NCBI RefSeq assembly: GCF_963675165.1
Contig: NC_087381.1
Span: 7,410,419-7,474,418 of the forward strand
DNA from: Halichondria panicea
Lineage: Eukaryota; Porifera; Demospongiae; Suberitida; Halichondriidae
DNA length: 64,000 bases
Reading direction: 5' to 3'
The position numbers and the translations under genes were made by a program. Of the stretch, positions 1-9,788 are shown in pieces. Below the pieces are notes generated by a model. It worked only from the letters and a program-made list of their open reading frames with translations, did not search any database and was not told where the DNA came from. The number at the start of each line of letters is the position of its first letter. The stretch's first letter is position 1.

Positions 1-116
1 TTACGAATTTGAAGAGCAGTTTTCTCTTCGATTTATTGAGGTTGAAGGCACTACTTTACCTAGTACCCTTGTACTCGATCCATCTGTCAGTAACAACAAT
101 TTTGGACAATAAAGGT
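1..116 (+). pseudogene. Broken Calx-beta exon fragment
   Basis: The plus strand reads YEFEEQFSLRFIE followed by LVLDP. This matches the second half of gene 1's Calx-beta exon at 16586-16810, which lies on the minus strand. Just before the end of the exon, two bases present in the intact copy (the TC of AACATCACA) are missing. The frame then runs into a TAA, although the splice donor GGTAAA survives. The window starts inside the exon, so its 5' part is not visible. It is the outermost piece of an inverted, decayed duplicate of gene 1 that runs through about 3.9 kb. Confidence 0.7.
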
Positions 117-828
117 AAAATGATGAATGTACTGCATGTATGAACAGTATATGCTATTGGAATGTTTGCTAACCAAGTACCAAGATGTATCCGTAAGTCA
201 AGCGGTTAAGTAATGCTACCCAGCCTGTTATCCCTTTACCAGTCAAATTGTTGTAAATTTTACAACAATCTGGGAAGGAGCGTGTTATCAACTTGTGAAT
301 GTTGCATGATATTGGATTCTGTGGCAGATTGGATAGTATCATGAAGCGATTATCCTTTGAAGTTCTGCTGAGCTGTTCAATTAGGACACTTAAAAAAAAA
401 GGTTTAAAACAAGCTATACAGCATGTAGAACTGAGTAGTATCCATTGGCAGACCCTCTGGACTATCTTGGTAGCCATAGAATATTTTCGAAGAGGAAGCA
501 GCAAGCCATTTGTGTACACAGGCACTTCACAAGTGGACACAAGCTCTACAATAGTCTACATGCTTGCTAAGCAGCTTAGTTGACCAGAGTGCAGCTTTTA
601 GAGGCCACACATACTTCCATCGAGGCAGCAGCAAGGCATAAAATCGATGGTTAGTTTGTGCACAGCATTGACCCACGCCCATCTCTACAAGCCATAGCCA
701 CTTCATTGGGGGCGGCGATAACATCAAGCTAATTTGGTGGGTTGGGCTCAGATGCAAACTAAAGTGATGCAAACTAAAGTGATGGAACTGTTCCAGGTTC
801 CAGATTGTGTGCGGCTGACCTGTAAAGG
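117..828. other. No gene seen
   Basis: Only short chance reading frames are present, with no splice-flanked domain exon. A direct repeat of about 14 bp (GATGCAAACTAAAGT, twice) occurs near 750-782. This would be intron or decayed intergenic DNA of the duplicate copy. Confidence 0.4.
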
Positions 829-1578
829 CAGTGGCGTATCCAGCTAGGGGCTCAGGGTGCTCAAGCACCCCCCTAAGCTTAACATTAATTACTGCAACTT
901 ACTGGATAGCTGGGAGCTGAGCCTGAGCTTGCACTACAGAGCTAGCTAGAGCTCGCAGAAGAGTTTTATACTGTTGGAGACCACACCCTTCAGATATCCA
1001 AGTTTCCTGAGCATGCGTACTGTGACTTATTAATACCACAAAAATTAATAGTACAAGCCAAGAGTCTGCATCAGGAGGTTGTTCCCTGTCAGTGTCTATA
1101 TAATTCAGAAAGCACCAGCAGAGGACTAGAAACTAGACTACGAGGTAGAGGACAAAGAATCTTAAACAATGGTTTTGATACAGATTTTCTTGGTGATATA
1201 CATGTAGTATAATTATTGTGCACTCTGCCTGTCACTAGCTGCTCAGCAGAGAGGCCGTCTTTCAGTGGTCTGAAGAGAATAAAGACAGCAGTACAATCAC
1301 ACACAGAACGATCGACTAACTGGACTAACTTCTACACATACACCATAACATACCTGTAGATAGTGATAATAGCTATAGAGATGAGTCAATTGTAGCATAT
1401 AATACTCTATCTATGGTTGTAGGCAATGCATGGTAGAGTTGATATCATTGTGACTGTTCTTTATCAAGGTGTCGCAGTAGAGGTGGGTGTGGCTTCCGGT
1501 GCGTGGGCTGACCTCAAAAATTTCGCGCTGTCGCGCGACCTGAGCACTCTCCTACTGATATTCCTAGAAACGCCACTG
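829..1578. mobile_element. Non-autonomous TIR element, CAGTGGCGTA family
   Basis: The element starts CAGTGGCGTATCCAG and ends CGCCACTG, so its ends are inverted repeats. It is flanked on both sides by AAAGG (824-828 and 1579-1583), a 5-bp target duplication. It has no coding capacity that I can see. The same ends with 5-bp duplications occur at 12570-13212, 18775-19111 and 44185-44627. Confidence 0.7.
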
Positions 1579-1703
1579 AAAGGGGTATATAATTATAGTG
1601 AGTGAATACTAATGGTGGATGATGATGTATAATTTTTGTCCAGCATGTTACAGGACTGTTCCCTTGATTCTGCTTATGTATTATTATAACGTACTTCTTT
1701 CAG

Positions 1704-1890
1704 TGGTTGAGTGTCTTCTTCATTCTCAATGGTAGCATTTCCTATTCTCCTGACATGGATGCCACTTACAGCTGTGACACTGGATACTTCTTGGATGTGT
1801 CTCAGGGTAGCAGAGTGAGAACTTGCACGTATAATTATGATCCAATAGACTCAATGGGAGTGTGGAGTGGACAGGAGCCTCGCTGTGTTA
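1704..1890 (+). pseudogene. Degenerate CCP (sushi) exon
   Basis: After a splice acceptor (TTTCAG) the frame gives VECLL. A shift of frame then leads to NGSISYSPD, SCDTGYFLD, RVRTC and VWSGQEPRCV, a recognisable CCP module of gene 1 type. About eight residues between SPD and the second Cys are missing compared with the gene 1 CCPs. The only downstream donor leaves a gap of about 30 bases to the next usable exon, too short for an intron. It is probably not part of a working transcript. Confidence 0.6.
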
Positions 1891-1920
1891 GTACGTCATT
1901 GAAATAATTATACTAAAAAG

Positions 1921-2804
1921 ATAACTACGAGCGTTCATTGATGTTGTATGCAAGTATACAGTGTGAAGACCTGTCACCTCTTGGGAATGGATCCATCTTG
2001 TATCACATTGGCACCTCTTTCCTGGGAACCATAGCAATGTATACGTGTGAGGATGGGTTCTTCCTAGATGGGGATAATGAGAGGAACTGTACCACTGGAG
2101 AGGCAGGAAGTAGAATGGTGTGGGTGTGGACTGGCCAAGAACTACAATGTGTCCGTAAGTAATTTTCCATGCGGTTGCATTATAATAGCCTTTAATCACA
2201 TAATGTTATCACATGTACAGCTTTGTGTAATGATCTTCCACCACTCGCTAATGGAATGATCATCTACAATGCGTCTGAAGGACCACATAGGACAGTTGCT
2301 ACGTACACTTGTGATGAAGGGTTCAAGCTTCTAGGAGATGAGATAAGGACATGTGAAGATGGAGTGTGGGCGGAAGCTAGTCCTCTTCAGTGTGCACAAG
2401 AAGGTGTGCTGCGATACGTGAACATTATAGATCCCTATATATAACAGCATCACTGTGTGCTCACACTGCATGGGCATGCATAGTGTATACATCTGAAGCA
2501 CCATGCATGCACTTATCTGTATCAAATTTACTGTTATCTCAGAGTATACTCAAAGCCATTCGTGAATATAGGGAACATGTATATAGTTATGTGTATGTTT
2601 TTAGCTCAAAACAGGACTTAAGATCAACTTACTTATATGTATATTTTTATTGCAGCTCCAGGTGCTGTTATTGGCATTGTGATTGGATCATTGGGTCTTA
2701 TAGTTGCTCTATTGGTGGTCGTCATTTTACTGATTGCTCTGAGATATTGGAGGTATAAATCAAAGACCTTGGGTATCAATGAAAATAGTCCACCAGATAT
2801 GTGA
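1921..2804 (+). CDS. CCP protein with C-terminal transmembrane anchor (3' exons)
   Basis: Three exons join in phase 1. Exon 1921-2154 is a CCP with IQCEDLSPLGNGSI, YTCEDGFFLDG and a closing CVR; its start is uncertain because the acceptor is weak. Exon 2221-2403 is a CCP with LCNDLPPLANGMI, TYTCDEGF and LQCAQE. Exon 2656-2804 holds a hydrophobic segment of about 25 residues, beginning GAVIGIVIGSLGL, then a basic RYWRYKSK stop-transfer stretch and a short cytosolic tail ending PPDM before TGA. This is a type I membrane topology with CCPs outside. None of the minus-strand relatives ends in a membrane anchor; they end in the ITIH-like module. The 5' exons are missing or decayed, so expression is unproven. 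An ATTAAA at about 3158 could serve as poly(A) signal. Confidence 0.65.
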
Positions 2805-3390
2805 CTTTAGTTTCTCTGTATTACTAATGCCAGCCTTGACTGTACTTAATGATTGCTGTACGTCCCTCCCCTCTCACCTTGCATGCAGGAGGCCTGATGT
2901 TGCTGATGAGCTTCCTGACCATGCATATCTATGATTATATAAATGTATTTCAAGGGGGAATTTAGAAACTTCCACTGGAAACCCTAAACCCTCTACAGCA
3001 TGGAATGATGCTTCAGAGGTGCAGTTTGAACTAACACCCTGTGAGGCTTATGGGCCTGTGACTGAGTCCCCATGCACGTTGATAGCTGAACAATGTATAA
3101 ATGCACAGGATATTATAGTTGTGAACTGATGTACTCTTCCATTAACATAATATTTTTATTAAAGCTTGTACAGTTTGCCATGCCCTTATAATTATTAAGT
3201 TGTATTCACTTAACTGGCTATTAATTTTCGAAGGGTACAGTCATTGCATAGCAATATTGAAAATGTCACACTCAAAACGTTCTCGTATAGCCAACAAACG
3301 CTCAGCTGCATGATTTTAGTTATAAATTATTATCGCATATGACTCCAACGAGGAGAACATTATAATTATTTATATATAGTATAATAGTGA
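2805..3390 (+). other. 3' flank of the CCP-membrane gene
   Basis: Likely 3' untranslated and downstream sequence. No domain exon was recognised. The ATTAAA hexamer at 3158-3163 lies about 350 bases after the stop codon. Confidence 0.35.
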
Positions 3391-3425
3391 CTGCTGCCAC
3401 CTACACATGCAACGAGGGCTATATT
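3391..3425 (+). pseudogene. CCP exon scrap
   Basis: About 35 bases read TAATYTCNEGY on the plus strand, the second-cysteine region of a CCP module. No complete exon surrounds it. Confidence 0.4.
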
Positions 3426-3589
3426 ATGTATAATTATGTTTTGGGTAGCCTCCTTCACGGGCCTGGGAGAGGGGACAACGGGACGAGGGGATGAGGCTGA
3501 TGTTGGGGATGTTACAAGGACATGCTGTTCCTGGGAATGAATTTAAACGATTTCAATTGGGAGGGGAGGCAGACAGATGCATTGTAAAT

Positions 3590-3850
3590 TAATCACGATG
3601 GAGCTTGTAAGAATATTGAAGTTTCCCTGGACCAGCGTAGTGCATCTATTGTGATGATGTTTCTGTTACGGATTATAATAAGGCTGCTGGAATAACCGTT
3701 CGAAGCTTCCGTAATCGTGTGAGGATCGTGGTTCCCAACTGTGCCGATATCGATCTTGTGATGTTGGTGTCATGTCTGAACACAAACCTTCTGGAGCAAA
3801 TCAAGCACTATAGTTAGAATGAGATCATCTTCCACGCTGCACTGTTTAGG
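3590..3850 (+). pseudogene. Decayed copy of the ITIH-like terminal exon
   Basis: The plus strand carries CKNIEVSLDQ, ITVRSF-like and NRVRIVVPNCADIDLVM segments in shifted frames. It is close to identical to part of terminal module B (7984-8541), which lies on the minus strand. Several frameshifts and a lost Cys show it is dead. It belongs to the same inverted duplicate as 1-116. Confidence 0.7.
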
Positions 3851-4149
3851 GAATTCTTATTGTGGTTATTTGGCTTCGTATAGTTGTCATGAATTATCCA
3901 TAATATCATTACACACATTATATACACAATGATGAATTGTTTACTGCTGCATAGTGCACAGGAATTGGAAGCTACCCAAGGTCATTCCATTGAGTACTAT
4001 AGGCCATCTGCCTGTAATATACGTTGAACACACATGCATGATGATAATAATAAATGAACAAACTAGTTATCAACAATCACTTGGACAATAGGTAACCCAA
4101 TCACACACATCCTTGTCAATATTTTTCAGTATTGAAGCAAAAGGAGTGC

Positions 4150-4440
4150 CATAGCAACCATAGAACTTTGATCAAAGGAATGGGTGGTGGTTTTGGACAG
4201 ATGCATGGCCATGGCATTTGCCCACATTACATAATGTTTACCACTGACCAGATGCAGGAATTGGAAGCTACCCAAGGTCACCCCATTGAGTTACTAGGCC
4301 ATCTGCCTGTTGGTTTGCTCTAAGATAATTATAATGCTTCATTGTGCACATTGATTGATGATTGTATTAGATAGCCCATAGGAGAATGCTATATTGTGCG
4401 GGACAGATGCTTCGAGTTGTGTTGACTGTAAATTCTGAAT
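4150..4440 (+). repeat. Inverted duplicate of 20050-20345
   Basis: The reverse complement of about 20050-20345 matches this stretch, including GAAGCTACCCAAGGTCA, the CATCTGCCTGT end and GCGGGACAGATG. Together with 5470-5960 against 19290-19790 it shows that the 5' flank of gene 1 was copied here in inverted orientation. Confidence 0.7.
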
Positions 4441-5182
4441 GTAAATAGCCTTTTTTGTATCGGTTAGATCATAATGTAAATTGTTATATGTCATAATTAT
4501 ATTATGGAATGGATTTATACTCATCATAAATCTAAACCATCAGAGTGTCCCTATCAAAGCAAGGTTTTGACATTTTGGTTTTGACATTTTGGTTGGAGGG
4601 TGGCCGGTGGCCTCAGGTCTCAAAAGGTCACTTTCCCATGCACAGTGCAGTGGTTCCTTTGATCTCAGATTGAGGTCAAAATGCAACAAACATTTTATAA
4701 ATCATGGGGTACAATTTGTGGGACATGATTATGGTTAACCGTGCATGCTATTTTAATACCAACACAACAACAATTATAATATAATTATTACATCTCTAAA
4801 TTGCAATTGCAACTATTAGACCGTGACTTAGGTTCAAGTATCAAGACTATAATTATAGCTGTACAGTAACATGCTCATGACTTTGAAACGATTGTCGTAA
4901 TTCAGGTTCTCTCCCACTTTAGTGCTGATCAGATGATCTCCTGCCAATTCACTTTAGCTAAAAGTAGTCACATGACCATGCTATATAACTTAATCTACAT
5001 GTAAGAGTGAGTGTGCTTTAAAAGTTAATTGCAATAATTATTGTTTAATGCACACCGTTTCGAAAAAGTAGACATTGAATAACATGGATTCAAAGGTAGC
5101 CAGACAAAACCAGATAATCCACATTCTGTGTCAATAGTTTGTAAAATAATCTTCGAATATAATAATATCCTATACTCAGGTT

Positions 5183-5228
5183 GTCTCATGAATCAGCCGT
5201 CCAAAGAAGGGCGGCTGATTCATGAGAC
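5183..5228. repeat. Perfect hairpin
   Basis: GTCTCATGAATCAGCCG is followed by a loop of about a dozen bases and then its exact reverse complement. No flanking target duplication was identified. Confidence 0.7.
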
Positions 5229-5469
5229 TAATAATTATATAGTCCTTGATTTCATGTTTTTTGCATTAATGTACATTTTTAAGGGGCTAAGGATTGATCC
5301 TTGGGGAACTCCTGATGATACATTTGTCCAGTTTGATGTACAGTTGTCTCTTGTTTTCTTTTAGTCAAGAAAGCTTGAAACCAGTTTAGTGTGTTGCTTT
5401 GTATTCCAGCTTTCAGAAGGCTCCTCTTGTGACACAATATATATATATAAGGCTATAACTTTACCACAA

Positions 5470-5592
5470 AACAGGAACATGCATCATTATGGCTTCATTT
5501 CCTGTGGTAGGCTGTCATGCATTTTAGTCATTTCCATCCCTTCAGTCAGTCATTATCTGCTCTGAGCAGGTATCACAAGAGTTGAGGCCAAG
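5470..5592 (+). promoter_or_regulatory. Copied 5' flank of gene 1 (possible promoter)
   Basis: Directly precedes an ATG exon and is conserved, inverted, with 19634-19760 upstream of gene 1. The shared part contains the palindrome CTGCTCTGAGCAG and GTCAGTCATTATC. No TATA box is obvious. Function is inferred from position and conservation only. Confidence 0.35.
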
Positions 5593-5644
5593 ATGGAACG
5601 TTTGCTACTGTCACTGGCTATCTTTTACATCAGCACATCAGTTG
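5593..5644 (+). pseudogene. Orphan signal-peptide exon
   Basis: ATG opens a 52-base exon encoding MERLLLSLAIFYISTSV and ending at donor G|GTATGC. It differs from gene 1's first exon (19582-19633, minus) at only two residues and has the same length and phase. No fitting exon follows on the plus strand; the next domain exon, at 6601-6741, is on the minus strand. It appears to be the first exon of a lost copy. Confidence 0.7.
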
Positions 5645-5960
5645 GTATGCTCAAAGTAGCTATATACAATAGATAGAAGTATTTCATGGAGTTTGAAAAA
5701 AGGCAACCTATAATTATAGAATAACTATGTTTTTGTGTGTGTACTAAGTAATTGCTTGTTTAATCCCATGCATGCTTGTGTATACTGCATGCAGTTATAC
5801 AATAAGCAATAGGTTAAGCTGCTCAGCCACTCAATTATCTTATGCCTTGAGCCATATAGCTGCATGTACGAGGGATACAGTAAAGCTGACTGCATGTGTG
5901 CATGTGTGTGTCGATTCCAGCTGTAACTGCTCAACGGTTGCAAAACTAATACCGTATAGC
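5645..5960 (+). repeat. Inverted duplicate of gene 1 intron 1
   Basis: Matches the reverse complement of about 19290-19580, including CGAGGGATACAGTAAAGCTG and AGCTGTAACTGCTCAACGG. The same motif block recurs upstream of gene 2 at about 32604-32712, so it is an old element of these 5' regions. Confidence 0.6.
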
Positions 5961-6532
5961 TAGAAATTTCTGCGGCCCAAAAATTCTGCGAATTCTGCGA
6001 ATGAATCAGAAATATTATACACAAATGCTTATTAACCACGCCTAATTTAACAGTTGAAAGTTTAATATTATCCGCAGAAGGTCTTTTTTACAGCTATTGG
6101 CAGAATTTTGGGCCCCATAAATTTCTAGCTATAATATATACAGTAGAGTAAACAATAGAACTTCGAACTACACGTATTTTCGAACGATTTAGCACCACGG
6201 TAAGCAAAAACAAACAGCGTTATGCAGAATCTGACCCTACACAAGCCGACTTACATGCCTTAGGAACAAGCTGGGTTGAATAGCAACGTCGTAGCTCTTG
6301 CAATGATGAAGTAATAATCCAGAAAACAAAAGTGTGCGATAGTTGGAATTTCGAAAAAAGTAATGCATCCCCGAACCGAGGTACTTGCCGCTTTAATTAG
6401 CTAATATCGAGCTTCCCATCAGCTTTAGTATGTCCTATTTAGTATGTAGTGAACATAAGCAACACTAAAATTACTTCACGCTACTCAAAACAAACAATAA
6501 ACTTTCGAACAGTAAGTGCTGAATCAGCACTT
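5961..6532. other. No gene seen
   Basis: AT-rich sequence. An imperfect inverted repeat built on TAGAAATT(T)...GGCCC occurs at about 5958-6135, possibly a decayed short element. No domain exon. Confidence 0.3.
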
Positions 6533-6851
6533 TTAACACCCACGTGGATGGTTGTATAAAATCTGCTGTATAACATTCCAGGCCAAAAATTGACACTGAC
6601 CTATGCACTGGAAGCATTGACCACCATCATCGTAATACAGTCCTTCATTATTATTGACACAACAGTCTTCAGCATTGGAAGAAGGTGCCAAAGCAGCAGT
6701 ACAGTCAGGATCAGTGAAGCATCCTCTGAATTGAGCCTGAGCTGCAAAGATATAATAGATATAGATCTATAGCTATTGAGCATGTCTTACCAGCAGAAGT
6801 GGAAATGAGCAAGGTGAGCAATGTCAGTAGGAGCTGATTTGAAACTCCCAT
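6533..6851 (-). CDS. Small secreted Cys-rich protein
   Basis: Exon 6791-6851 encodes MGVSNQLLLTLLTLLISTSA, a clear signal peptide, and ends at donor GTAAGA in phase 1. Exon 6601-6741 then encodes AQAQFRGCFTDPDC, SSNAEDCCVNN and GGQCFQCIG, a small domain with seven cysteines. It is homologous to gene 1's second exon (18603-18752). After CIG there is a possible donor (GTCAGT), but no further exon was found. If the donor is not used, the frame runs on for about 20 residues to a TAA at 6533. The gene is therefore either a free-standing secreted mini-protein or the 5' stub of a lost gene 1 copy. The Cys-rich domain was not recognised. Confidence 0.55.
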
Positions 6852-7488
6852 TCTGGTTTGCTTTTTTCCCTGCTGTATACACTATCTATCTAGATTTCTA
6901 CTGTGAAAGCAGCTCTATCCATAACTATTCTATATACCAGGTATTTGTCATGTGCAGGAAGTTAAAGCTTTCAGTAGCTAGATCTACTGTGTTAGTCACT
7001 TTATATAATTATGGGATAAGAATAAGAATATGGTTTATCAGAGGACCAAAATAACATAATGCTTTCTTGCAAAATTATTTGTGTTGGCTAATGGGTTGTT
7101 TTAGCATTGCCCTGTATCAACACATCATGCTCTGGTGGAGCCTGTAGGTATAACCAAACAGTGCATGTTACGTATAGACAATACTAAATAAACGTTTGAT
7201 CTACGTCAATATTTGCTGTCTACTCACTGCGTGTACCGTAAAGCGCCATGAAATGCAAATTATATGGACTAACAGATCTTGACAAACAATAATTATAATA
7301 CTTATAAATTTTATTTAACTGAATAGCTAACCATACACTCACATCATCAAGAACAATTTTATAATAATGATTCAAACGTTCATCAGAATAATTATAGCAT
7401 TACTCACATTCACTCATGTACAAACTTAATGTTAATTCTGTAGTTTTTCGACTAAATCTATACACACAATTATTGCACAAAAGTTGTG
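6852..7488. other. Intergenic; 3' flank of terminal module B
   Basis: No exon seen. On the minus strand an AATAAA hexamer lies at 7310-7315, about 175 bases past the stop codon of module B, and could be its poly(A) signal. Confidence 0.4.
7310..7315 (-). terminator. Candidate poly(A) signal AATAAA
   Basis: Canonical hexamer on the minus strand downstream of the TAA at 7489-7491. Position only; such hexamers are common in AT-rich DNA. Confidence 0.35.
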
Positions 7489-8541
7489 TTAGGCTGCACA
7501 TCTGGACTCCTCGAAATGGCTGTAGCTGAAGTCAGTGGCGTACGGTGTTTCCACTCTGTAGTCAGTGTACTCCCCGAATATCACTGGACTGTTGACTGTA
7601 TCGTCGAGGATCTCGTACAGAGGAGCGGCCTGGTTTTGTCCAGCATAGAGACAGTACTCCATCTTGTGCTCCCAGGTTAGAGGCCAGAGCCAGCCGACAA
7701 AAGATCGCTGTGGCTCGTTGGGATGGTTGGTGGTTACGACATAGTAGCCGTCGCTGTTGACTCCATCCTGCACAGGTCCAGTGTAGGGCTGTACTTGGAT
7801 AGGGACGTTCCAGAATTGACCTGCACAATAAAAATAATAATTATTGTACTATCGGAAACATATCAGCATCAATCAACACTTTTACACATCGTAAATCACC
7901 CACATGACTGTAGATTACCATCTTTCTATACCCCTATAATTATACCTATATAACTATACATAGATACTATAATTCCTACTCACCCAGCAATCCGTGCGAC
8001 CGTTCAGCAAGGTCCAGTCCTCTAGCAATCACGAACCGAATATTATTAGCGTGGAAAATGATTTCATTCTCGTCAGTGCTTGCTCTGCTCCAGAAGGTTG
8101 TGTTCAGACATGACACCCACATCACAAGATCGATATCGGCACAGTTGGGAACCACGATCCTCACACGACTACGGAACCTTCGAACGGTTATTCCAGCATT
8201 TATGTAATCCGTAACAGTGACGTTATCAATAGATGCACTGCACTGGTCCAGGGAAACTTCAATATTCCTACAATTTCCATTTGCATCTGTAGCTCGCACG
8301 TATATGGCGTCAACGATGTTGATATCCTCATTTGGTATAACTCTAGCATAGCGAGCGTTCACGCTGACACAAGCGTCACTGACAAGATTGAACAAACCAC
8401 CGTCGTCACCGTGCACCTCAAAGCATAGATTAATAGGGTCGTTCTCTCCAACATTCATGATCAAAGTCTTGTCGGGCACGTTTAGTGGCACGGAGAAGAG
8501 AGGGTCTCCAGATACGGTATCGTTGACTGTCATCAAGGTAA
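7489..8541 (-). CDS. Terminal ITIH-like module B (alternative last exons?)
   Basis: Two exons, 7984-8541 and 7489-7820, are joined in phase 1 through GLLG|QFWNVPIQV and end with TAA. The first opens behind an acceptor in phase 1 with TLMTVNDTVSGDPLFSVPLN. It contains LCFEVHG, NLVSDACVSVN, RVRIVVPNC, LVMWVSC and SHGLLG; the second has YCLYAGQNQ and a short tail ending SRCAA. It parallels module A (8809-9788) exon for exon. It has no signal-peptide or CCP exons of its own, because module A lies between it and the CCP array. Splicing from the last CCP exon (9963-10181) straight into 8541 would keep the frame and give a 1790-residue protein with a different end. A separate gene with an unrecognised 5' exon is the alternative. 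Confidence 0.65.
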
Positions 8542-8808
8542 CTGTAGAAATGCATGAGAAATATATACATATATAGTGTGTGGATCATGACTACCATACA
8601 ATCGTATACACACAGTGCACAAATATTATAAAGAGATGCACAAGCGCCTGCGCCAGTACGATTTAGGAGAAAGCAATATCATTGAAGCACACACCACACA
8701 GCATACGTAATTCAATAATACTATTATAGACTAGCTATAAAAAGTTCTAGTACATAACTACAAGTTTTACCATCGGAAAAATGTTAAACAGTAAATTGAA
8801 AGGTTCAA

Positions 8809-9788
8809 CTACAAACACATATTAGAATCGAATTGATTGTACGCGAAATCGGTTTCGAACTGTCCGGAAACAATATAGTCGGTGTAAATTCCCTCGATCA
8901 CTGGTCCATTAGCAGGACCAGCCGGCACCTCGTACACACTACCAGCGTGCCCATCTCCGGCATACAGACAATACATTCGTCTTTCGTATTCCCAGCTAGG
9001 GAATCGCAACCAGGCAATAAATTGCCTAGGGGAATCGCCTGGGGAATTGATAATTACGCTGAAGGTGGCAACGTCATCTTCGACTTGAGGCTCTGTGAAA
9101 GGTCCGTTATAAGGCACCACTTGGATAGGGATATTCCAGAATTGGCCTGTGGAAATGAGTAAAAATATAATGTAATCAGTGATCACAATCTACGTATGAT
9201 TATACAATAACTCACCGAGAATACCGTGTGATTCTTCACGGAGATTCAGTCCGCGGGCAACCACAAAACGAATTGCCTCTCCTTGGAAAGTGAATTCGGT
9301 TCCATCAGCGTTAGTACGATTGGTGCTCCAGAAAGTTTGCGTCTGACACATGACCCACATGACCAATCCTCTAGTAGAGCCGCAGTTTGGAACAGCTATA
9401 CGCACTCTGGAAGGATACTTTCTCACCATAATATCGTTCATCGAATACATATCATTAATCACCACACCGTCCACTGTAGCCGTACACTGATCCAGCAACA
9501 CTTCGATATTGTGACAAGACCCGTTGCTATCAACTGCTCGAACTGAAATATCATCAACAATGTTTATATCTTCCCCAGCGGCAATTTGTTGGTAGTGAGC
9601 ATTAACACTGACGCAATCGTCACTCACAAGGTTAAAGTAAGCGTCTGAACTGCCATGAACTTCGAAACAGAGATGAATAAGATCGTCTTCCCCCAGTGGC
9701 ATTATAGCTGACTTGTTTTGAACATAGAGGGGAACGGTCATCAGGGGGTCTCCAATCACAGTGTCGTTGACTCGAACGACGTTGATAA
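8809..9788 (-). CDS. Gene 1 terminal ITIH-like module A (last two exons)
   Basis: Exons 9216-9788 and 8809-9146 join as HGILG|QFWNIPIQV. The module opens VNDTVIGDPLMTVPL and continues with LCFEVHG, NLVSDDCVSVN, a Cys-containing ATVDGV region, RVRIAVPNC, LVMWVMC, FVVARGLNL and SHGILGQFW. The last exon has YCLYAGDG and VIEGIYTDYIV and ends NMCL before TAG. The order Asp-Pro site, NLVSD..C.SVN, HGL-GQF, G-Y-x-DY matches my recollection of ITIH C-terminal domains (DPHF, NLVSDP, HGL-GQF, DGHYKDY). Autocleavage at Asp-Pro is therefore possible but inferred. Confidence 0.65.

Larger units (their letters stand above)
3851..5469. other. Intergenic, duplicated and repetitive, no gene
   Basis: A segment of about 55 bases (GGAATTGGAAGCTACCCAAG onward) occurs twice in direct orientation, at about 3960-4014 and 4258-4313. 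The second copy lies in the inverted duplication described separately. The open frame at 4132-4323 lies inside this duplicated DNA, shows no domain, and is not called. Confidence 0.4.

Noticed and set aside
4132-4323. Open frame with His- and Gly-rich start
   Set aside because: It lies within duplicated intergenic DNA, has no domain or splice context, and is not preserved in the copy near 20.2 kb.
5593-6741. Plus-strand gene starting with the signal exon at 5593
   Set aside because: The only nearby domain exon, the Cys-rich one, is on the minus strand, so the plus-strand start has nothing to join.
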